In this document: piece by piece, positions 35,183-40,423 of the stretch | Layout: every line of letters starts with the position of its first letter | How positions within the stretch are numbered: the first letter of the stretch is position 1 | Source: Flavobacteriales bacterium | Lineage (GTDB): Bacteria; Bacteroidota; Bacteroidia; Flavobacteriales_E; Vicingaceae | Length of the DNA stretch: 40,423 bases | Assembly: GCA_002401955.1 (NCBI GenBank) | Contig: NVUQ01000027.1 | Location: 491-40,913, forward strand | Reading direction: 5' to 3' | Notes under the pieces: model-generated | The model's database searches: none | What the model was told of the DNA's origin: nothing | What the model saw: the letters and a program-made list of their open reading frames with translations, nothing else | Position numbers and translations under genes: made by a program

Positions 35183-38100
35183 TTAATTCAATTTTTCTAT
35201 CGAAATCTTAGTCCTTACCTTGTCTTCTAGTTCTACTGTTATTCCGTTATTTTGTTTCATTTCATCCACTAAATCAAGTTTCCCTGCTAAAGTTTCCGAG
35301 CAAATATAATTTTTATTTTTATTAATTGCTTCATTTATTTGCTCGTGTTTTAATATTTTAAGATGTATCTTATCTGTTACCTCTAAACCACTATCTTTCC
35401 TTAGGTTTTGGATACGATTTACAAATTCTCTCGCCATCCCTTCTTCTCTTAATTCATCTGACAAGATAATATCTAAAGCAACGGTAATTCCTCCTTCAGA
35501 TTGCACTAACCAACCTGGAATATCTTGTGTAGATATCTCTACATCAGCCAACTCTAAAAGCACTTCTTGTCCTTCAATTGTTAAATTTTTAGAGTCTTTA
35601 GATTCTAACTCTGCAATTTCATCGGCACCAAACTGATTAACAGCTGCTGCAATTTGTTTCATTATTTTACCATATTTTGGTCCTAAGGTTTTAAAATTAG
35701 GTTTTATACTTTTTACCAAAACACCTGTAGTATCAACTAAATATTCTAACTCTTTTACATTTGTTTCTGAAAGAATTAAATCTTCAACATCTTGGAGCTG
35801 ACGCTTAAATTTATCGTCTAATATTGGTACCATTATTTTTTGTAATGGTTGTCTAACTTTAATACTCTCTTTCTTTCTCAAGCTTAGCACCATTGAAGAA
35901 ACTTTTTGGGCAATAGACATTCTTTCTTCTAAATCAGTATCGATTACGGTTTTATCTGAAACTGGAAAATCAGATAAATGAACTGAAGTCTTATTTCCTT
36001 TTCCGCTAACTGCAATCAAATCAGAATACAACTGATCCATGTAAAATGGAGCAATAGATGAAGATAATTGAGCAACTACTTCTAAACATTTGTATAATGT
36101 CTGATAGGCAGCAATTTTATCTTGAGAATATTCTCCTTTCCAAAAACGTCTTCTACACAAACGTACATACCAGTTACTTAACTCATCATTAACAAAATCT
36201 TGAATTGCTCGTCCAGCTTTTGTCGGTTCTAAATTCTCAAAACAATCATCTACGACAGTAATTAAAGAATTTAATTTAGAAATAATCCATCTATCAATTT
36301 CTGGTCTTTCATTTACTGAAACTTCTTCTTCGGCATAAGTAAAGCCATCTAAATTAGCATACAATGCGAAAAACCCATAGGTATTATAAAGGGTTCCGAA
36401 AAACTTTCGTTGAACTTCTGTTACACCATCTAAATCAAATTTCAGATTATCCCAAGGTGATGCATTGGTTACCATATACCATCTTGTTGCATCTGCACCG
36501 TATTTTTCTAGCGTATCAAATGGATCAACAGTATTTCCTAATCGCTTAGACATTTTAACTCCACTCTTATCTAAAACTAATCCGTTAGAAATTACATTTT
36601 TATACGCTACAGAATCAAAAACCATAGTTGCAATGGCATGTAATGTAAAAAACCAACCTCTTGTCTGATCTACTCCCTCGGCAATAAAATTAGCTGGGAA
36701 AAACTTATTATCGTCAATTGCTTCTTTATTTTCAAAAGGATAATGTTGTTGAGCATAAGGCATAGAACCAGAATCAAACCAAACATCAATTAAGTCTGAT
36801 TCTCTTTTCATTGGCTTACCTGAAGCAGAAACCAAGGTAATTTCATCTACATAATTTTTATGTAAATCAAAAGTTTTATAATTCTCCTCAGACATATCAC
36901 CAACTACAAAATCAGCTAATGGATTTTCAGTCATTAAACCAGCAGCAATAGCTTTATCCACTTCTTCTTTTAATTGCTCTACTGACGAAATACAAATTTC
37001 TTCATCACCTTCTTCAGTTCTCCAAATAGGAATTGGAATACCCCAATAACGTGAACGAGATAAATTCCAATCGTTTAAGTTTTCTAACCAATTACCAAAA
37101 CGACCTGTTCCAGTACTTTCTGGTTGCCAGTTTATCGTTTTGTTTAATGCTATCATTCTGTCTTTTACGGCAGTAGATTTTATAAACCAAGAATCTAACG
37201 GATAATACAATATGGGCTTATCTGTTCTCCAACAATGTGGGTAACTGTGCTCGTATTTAGAAACGTTAAACGCCTTATTTTCTTCTTTTAATTTGATACA
37301 AAGTTGAACATCAACAGATTTATCTGGAGCTTCTCCATCTTTATAATATTCATTTTTCACATACATCCCAGCAAATTCACCCATTTCTGGTCTAAACCTA
37401 CCTTGTAAATCAACTAAAGGAACTTTATTTCCATTATCATCTAATACCAACATGGCAGGTACTCCCGAATCTTTTGCTACCTGAGCATCATCTTGACCAA
37501 AAGTTGGTGCTATGTGAACGATTCCTGTTCCATCTTCAGTAGTTACAAAATCACCTGCAATTACTTGAAAAGGAGCCCCTCCCAACCTCCCCGAAGGGGA
37601 GGCATATGCTTCCTCACACGGTTGTGCGTAAGGAAGTAGTTGCTCATATTGAATCCCAACTAAATCAGCACCTTTAAATTCTTTAACAACTTTAAAAGGA
37701 ATCTTTTTATCTCCTTCAGAATAATTCAATTCTTCTGACTCAAAATACTTACCTGAAAATTGTTTTCCGATTAATGGTTTAGCTAAAACAACATTTATTG
37801 GTTGGTGTGTATATTGATTAAATGATTTTACCAATACATATTCAATTTTTGGACCTACGGCCAACGCAGTGTTTGATGGTAAAGTCCAAGGAGTTGTTGT
37901 CCAAGCCAAAAAGTGAACATCCCCCTGCCCCCCTTCAAAGGGGGAATCCTGTTGTGGTTTAATCTTAAATTGAGCAACAGCAGTTGTATCTTTTACATCT
38001 TTATAACATCCTGGCTGGTTAATTTCATGAGAACTTAACCCGGTTCCTGCTGCTGGAGAATAAGGCTGAATCGTATACCCTTTATACATCAATCCTTTAG

Positions 38101-38605
38101 CATAAAGCTGCCCCAACAACCACCAAACGGTTTCCATGTATTTATTTTCATAGGTAACATAGGGTTCATCCATATCTACCCAATAACCCATTTTTTGAGT
38201 TAAATCATTCCAAACATCAGTGTATTGCATTACTGTTTCTCTACACTCTTTGTTGTATTGGTCAACAGAAATTTTAGTTCCAATATCCTCTTTAGTAATA
38301 CCTAATTTTTTCTCTACACTTAACTCTACTGGTAAACCATGAGTATCCCAACCTGCTTTACGCTTTACCTGAAATCCTTTTAAGGTTTTATAACGACAAA
38401 ATATATCTTTAATCGCTCTTCCCATTACATGGTGAATACCAGGTAATCCATTTGCAGAAGGTGGTCCTTCATAAAATACGAAAGGATCCTTCCCTTCTCT
38501 TGTTGAGATACTTTTCTCAAAGACTTTATTTGCTTCCCATTTATCTAACACCTCTTTGGCAACATTAGGTAAATCTAGCTTTGGATATGTTTTATATTGG
38601 CTCAT
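35183..38605 (-). CDS. ileS: isoleucyl-tRNA synthetase with repeat-derived insertions
   Basis: 1140 residues. Class I motifs: GIHH (56-59, HIGH equivalent) and KMSKRLGNT (KMSKS). The CP1 editing domain includes FLAWTTTPWTLPSNTAL (232-248) and GDFVTTEDGTGIVHIAPTFG (351-370). Two segments, 220-230 and ~330-345, look like translated palindromic intergenic repeats rather than the family sequence. The C-terminal anticodon region and a long tail follow. The frame is intact and uninterrupted across both, so the protein is presumed functional. It charges tRNA-Ile and edits valine. First gene of ileS-DksA-lspA. Confidence 0.97.
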   Translation of the reverse strand: MSQYKTYPKLDLPNVAKEVLDKWEANKVFEKSISTREGKDPFVFYEGPPSANGLPGIHHVMGRAIKDIFCRYKTLKGFQVKRKAGWDTHGLPVELSVEKKLGITKEDIGTKISVDQYNKECRETVMQYTDVWNDLTQKMGYWVDMDEPYVTYENKYMETVWWLLGQLYAKGLMYKGYTIQPYSPAAGTGLSSHEINQPGCYKDVKDTTAVAQFKIKPQQDSPFEGGQGDVHFLAWTTTPWTLPSNTALAVGPKIEYVLVKSFNQYTHQPINVVLAKPLIGKQFSGKYFESEELNYSEGDKKIPFKVVKEFKGADLVGIQYEQLLPYAQPCEEAYASPSGRLGGAPFQVIAGDFVTTEDGTGIVHIAPTFGQDDAQVAKDSGVPAMLVLDDNGNKVPLVDLQGRFRPEMGEFAGMYVKNEYYKDGEAPDKSVDVQLCIKLKEENKAFNVSKYEHSYPHCWRTDKPILYYPLDSWFIKSTAVKDRMIALNKTINWQPESTGTGRFGNWLENLNDWNLSRSRYWGIPIPIWRTEEGDEEICISSVEQLKEEVDKAIAAGLMTENPLADFVVGDMSEENYKTFDLHKNYVDEITLVSASGKPMKRESDLIDVWFDSGSMPYAQQHYPFENKEAIDDNKFFPANFIAEGVDQTRGWFFTLHAIATMVFDSVAYKNVISNGLVLDKSGVKMSKRLGNTVDPFDTLEKYGADATRWYMVTNASPWDNLKFDLDGVTEVQRKFFGTLYNTYGFFALYANLDGFTYAEEEVSVNERPEIDRWIISKLNSLITVVDDCFENLEPTKAGRAIQDFVNDELSNWYVRLCRRRFWKGEYSQDKIAAYQTLYKCLEVVAQLSSSIAPFYMDQLYSDLIAVSGKGNKTSVHLSDFPVSDKTVIDTDLEERMSIAQKVSSMVLSLRKKESIKVRQPLQKIMVPILDDKFKRQLQDVEDLILSETNVKELEYLVDTTGVLVKSIKPNFKTLGPKYGKIMKQIAAAVNQFGADEIAELESKDSKNLTIEGQEVLLELADVEISTQDIPGWLVQSEGGITVALDIILSDELREEGMAREFVNRIQNLRKDSGLEVTDKIHLKILKHEQINEAINKNKNYICSETLAGKLDLVDEMKQNNGITVELEDKVRTKISIEKLN
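37571..37603. repeat. palindromic repeat inside ileS, type 2
   Basis: CCTCCCC-GAA-GGGGAGG (37586-37602) preceded by AGCCCCTCCCAA. It encodes ASPSGRLGGAP (residues 335-345) in frame. The neighbouring stretch to ~37630 contains another inverted pair (CTTCCT/AGGAAG). Confidence 0.7.
37916..37948. repeat. palindromic repeat inside ileS, type 1
   Basis: CCCCCTT-CA-AAGGGGG (37929-37944) with ATCCCCCTGCCC beside it. It encodes DSPFEGGQGDV (residues 220-230) in frame. A very similar element is in the spacer at 38640-38670. Confidence 0.75.
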
Positions 38606-38639
38606 GTCAATTTTTAAGAGTTGCGAATTTAATGAAAAG

Positions 38640-38670
38640 TCTCCCTTTGAAGGGAGATTTAGAGGGATGT
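38640..38670. repeat. intergenic relative of the type 1 element
   Basis: TCTCCCTTTGAAGGGAGA (38640-38657) followed by GAGGGATGT (38662-38670): the same palindrome-plus-tail layout as the ileS type 1 element read on its coding strand. It lies 35 bp upstream of the ileS start. Confidence 0.65.
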
Positions 38671-38756
38671 TTTTTTATTTTGGTTTTAATTTGATGTGAG
38701 ATATAAATATACCCCGAGAAAATTACAAATTCTGATACTCAGAATTTCATTTTCTT

Positions 38757-38773
38757 CCCCCTTTCAAAAGGGG
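38757..38773. repeat. short CCCCTTT/AAAGGGG palindrome
   Basis: CCCCTTT-CA-AAAGGGG (38758-38773) ends three bases from the ridA stop codon. It is probably a trimmed copy of the type 1 element. Confidence 0.5.
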
Positions 38774-38775
38774 AT

Positions 38776-39201
38776 TTAAATAGTAGCAATACATTTTAAT
38801 TCAATACAAATCGGTGAAGGCAAGGCATTTACCTCAACGGTAGTTCTACATGGCTGATTATCTTTAAAATACTCAGCATATACACGGTTATATGTTTTAA
38901 AATCACGTTTCATATCCGTTAAAAAAGTAGTTACATCTACTAAATTATCTAAACTAGAACCCGATTCTTCTAATATCGTTTTTACATTATCTAACACCGA
39001 ACGACATTGAGCTTCAAAATCAAAGTTTTCGTAATTACCATTTTTATCATACTTCAAGCCTGGTATATTTGCTTCTTCACTTCCTGAACCTGCTGCTCTA
39101 GGTCCAACACCCGATAAAAATAATAAATTACCCACTCTACGGGCATGAGGATATAAACCCATTGGTTTTGGTGCTTTATCTGTACTGATGTTATCGCTCA
39201 T
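38776..39201 (-). CDS. RidA-family protein
   Basis: 141 residues from ATG 39201 (MSDNISTDKAPKPMGLYPHARRVGNLLFLSGVGPRAAG). The start at 39222 is upstream of the promoter box, so 39201 is preferred. The RidA/YjgF fold includes the Arg in CRTTVEVNALPSPICIELKCIA near the C-terminus. The length and N-terminal segment are closer to 2-aminomuconate deaminase-type members than to RidA itself. Members hydrolyse reactive imines/enamines or deaminate aromatic intermediates; the function here is open. Confidence 0.85.
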   Translation of the reverse strand: MSDNISTDKAPKPMGLYPHARRVGNLLFLSGVGPRAAGSGSEEANIPGLKYDKNGNYENFDFEAQCRSVLDNVKTILEESGSSLDNLVDVTTFLTDMKRDFKTYNRVYAEYFKDNQPCRTTVEVNALPSPICIELKCIATI

Positions 39202-39219
39202 AGTTATTTTTTTGTAGGG

Positions 39220-39227
39220 CAAAAGTA
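39220..39227 (-). promoter_or_regulatory. candidate -7 box for the ridA-family gene
   Basis: Minus strand TACTTTTG followed by C, an exact TAnnTTTG match. The leader to the ATG at 39201 would be about 12 nt, which supports that start. Confidence 0.45.
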
Positions 39228-39242
39228 ATGAAATTAAGATAA

Positions 39243-40121
39243 TTAAAATTTATTAAGAATACTCTTTACTTGCTCCAAATAACCACCTCCAAAAAGGTTA
39301 ACATGCACCATTAATGGATAAAGGTTGCAAATATCCACACGTTGTTCCCATCCTTTTTCTAATGGAAAGTGTTCGTTATATGATTGATAAAGTTGTTGGT
39401 TAAAACCGCCAAATAATTTAGTCATGGCAATATCCATTTCACGATGTCCAAAATAAACTGCTGGGTCGATAATAACTGGACCACCTTTTTCATCTACCAT
39501 AAAATTTCCACTCCATAAATCTCCATGCAATAATGCGGGTGGTTCTTCAGGGAAAATCTCATCTAACTTAGTATAAAGCCTTTCAAATTTTGTGATGGTG
39601 GATAAATCAATCTTACCATTATCTCTAGCTAACTTTATTTGAGGTTTTAAACGCTCATGGATGAAAAAATCAATCCAATTATTATGTAAATTATTTTGTT
39701 GAGGCAATGACCCTATATAATTAGACTCTTCTAATCCGAAAGAAGTATTAGTGTTTTGATGTAATTGAGCCAATTGTTTTCCGAATAAAGACCAAAAATC
39801 AGGAAGAGGAGTTGAGTTCTCTATTAATTCTAAAATTAGAAATGAAGTATCTTCAAACTTATTACTCAAAACAACTTTAGGAATTCTAATTGCATCTGTA
39901 TTTCGTAACAAATCCAATCCTGTTGCTTCTTTATCAAACATAAAAGGATAACGATTAGCTTGGTTTGTTTTAATAAAATACATCCCCTGATTTGTTGTTA
40001 AACAGTAGGCATCATTAATACTACCACCAGAAACTGAAGCTACTTTTAAAATAGACACTTCCTCATCAATATTTTTAGACAAGGCTTTTGCTATTTCATT
40101 TTGAAAGTTTAGTGCTATCAT
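39243..40121 (-). CDS. fructosamine-3-kinase family protein
   Basis: 292 residues from ATG 40121 (MIALNFQNEIAKALSK). The family's aminoglycoside-kinase-like fold shows SVSGGSINDAY (~32-42), the ATP Lys in FIKTN, the catalytic loop LLHGDLWSGNFMVDE (~197-211) and IIDPAVYFGHREMDIAM (~218-234). The FN3K family phosphorylates fructosamines or ribulosamines to reverse protein glycation. Frame continues 12 codons upstream but overlaps the tRNA promoter, so the internal Met is preferred. Confidence 0.92.
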   Translation of the reverse strand: MIALNFQNEIAKALSKNIDEEVSILKVASVSGGSINDAYCLTTNQGMYFIKTNQANRYPFMFDKEATGLDLLRNTDAIRIPKVVLSNKFEDTSFLILELIENSTPLPDFWSLFGKQLAQLHQNTNTSFGLEESNYIGSLPQQNNLHNNWIDFFIHERLKPQIKLARDNGKIDLSTITKFERLYTKLDEIFPEEPPALLHGDLWSGNFMVDEKGGPVIIDPAVYFGHREMDIAMTKLFGGFNQQLYQSYNEHFPLEKGWEQRVDICNLYPLMVHVNLFGGGYLEQVKSILNKF

Positions 40122-40122
40122 A

Positions 40123-40152
40123 TTGCTTAAAAGTATAAAAATTATACCTTTA
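40123..40152 (+). promoter_or_regulatory. promoter of the tRNA-Ala gene
   Basis: TTG (40123-40125), a 19-bp spacer and TACCTTTA (40145-40152), one mismatch from TAnnTTTG, ending 9 bp before the tRNA. The spacing fits the Bacteroidota consensus. Confidence 0.5.
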
Positions 40153-40161
40153 CCCAAACTT

Positions 40162-40238
40162 GGGGGATTAGCTCAGTTGGCTAGAGCGCTTCGCTGGCAG
40201 TGAAGAGGTCATCGGTTCGACTCCGATATTCTCCACCA
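40162..40238 (+). tRNA. tRNA-Ala (anticodon GGC)
   Basis: The full cloverleaf can be drawn: acceptor 40162-40168 with 40228-40234, U8-A9, D-stem GCTC/GAGC, anticodon stem CTTCG/TGAAG with loop CTGGCAG (GGC at 40196-40198), T-stem ATCGG/CCGAT with TTCGACT loop. The G3-U70 pair that identifies alanine tRNAs is present. CCA is encoded (40236-40238). Confidence 0.97.
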
Positions 40239-40246
40239 ATAACACC

Positions 40247-40280
40247 AAGCCTTGCAGTAAAATTACTGCAAGGCTTTTTT
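40247..40280 (+). terminator. rho-independent terminator behind tRNA-Ala
   Basis: 14-bp stem AAGCCTTGCAGTAA (40247-40260) with its complement at 40263-40276, very short loop, and six T (40275-40280). It begins 9 bp after the tRNA CCA. Confidence 0.9.
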
Positions 40281-40390
40281 AATACGGTAGGGTAATACCT
40301 AGAGAGGGTATTTTATAATGATTGTGGATCAAGACAAAAAGTTGGGGAGTAATCTTTAAAAAGTGTGAACTTTGTACTTAAAAAAAGATT

Positions 40391-40423
40391 ATGGATAGTG
40401 CCTCATTTTTAGAGATAGCCAAA
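40391..40423 (+). CDS. start of a gene running off the right edge
   Basis: ATG at 40391 opens an 11-codon frame to the window edge (MDSASFLEIAK). GAACTTTG, one mismatch from TAnnTTTG, lies about 20 bp upstream (about 40367-40374). Too little is present to assign a family. The stretch 40281-40390 contains nothing else recognisable. Confidence 0.4.
   Translation, partial: MDSASFLEIAK

Overview
The window is AT-rich chromosomal DNA from a member of the Bacteroidota, most likely order Flavobacteriales. Evidence: two large secreted proteins with C-terminal type IX secretion (T9SS) sorting domains, TAnnTTTG-type promoter boxes, few Shine-Dalgarno sites with several TTG/GTG starts, an F1 epsilon subunit lacking its C-terminal domain, a DksA-like protein without its zinc cysteines, and the ileS / DksA-like / lspA gene order. 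The genus cannot be fixed from the sequence.

Layout. 1-2412 is the 3' part of a T9SS-exported adhesin-like protein, followed by two candidate micro-ORFs for single-pass membrane peptides and a terminator. 2901-3303 is a decayed IS3-family remnant. 3391-5106 is a YtcJ-type amidohydrolase lipoprotein, separated by a strong bidirectional terminator from atpD-atpC (minus). 7196-10317 (plus) holds ribF, a secreted leucine-rich-repeat protein, a secreted unknown and a UbiA-like membrane protein. A heme block follows: hemJ (minus) and hemH (plus) diverge from one short region, and hemH is coupled to a YdcF-type gene and a GT39-like membrane protein. 14187-16565 (minus) is ubiA-maf-GH16. Then come recQ and an ElaA-type acetyltransferase (plus), a cytochrome c-like lipoprotein and a DUF4920 lipoprotein (minus), a class V aminotransferase and an MscS channel (plus), ligA (minus), a TPR protein (plus) and a large membrane glycosyltransferase (minus). 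27807-39201 is almost wholly minus strand: a receiver-only response regulator, a CWC protein, folB, glnS, gltX, a PKD/T9SS protein, lspA, the DksA-like gene, ileS and ridA. An FN3K-type kinase (minus), tRNA-Ala(GGC) with its promoter and terminator, and the first codons of another gene close the window.

Most genes are housekeeping. I found no CRISPR array, prophage, toxin-antitoxin pair, restriction system or recognisable defence island. The most unusual signal is in the repeats. (i) Two palindromic elements that look like Bacteroidota intergenic repeats sit in frame inside ileS, each adding about 10-16 residues to the editing-domain region, and relatives of one lie in the spacers just upstream of ileS and downstream of ridA. 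(ii) Several spacers (atpD-atpC, glnS-folB, DksA-like-lspA, and the run directly before recQ) are built of degenerate 7-bp units; in three of the four the units switch strand midway so the spacer is an inverted repeat. (iii) Other spacers carry separate structured elements, including a 115-bp element with 10-bp terminal inverted repeats that overlaps the stop codons of two convergent genes.
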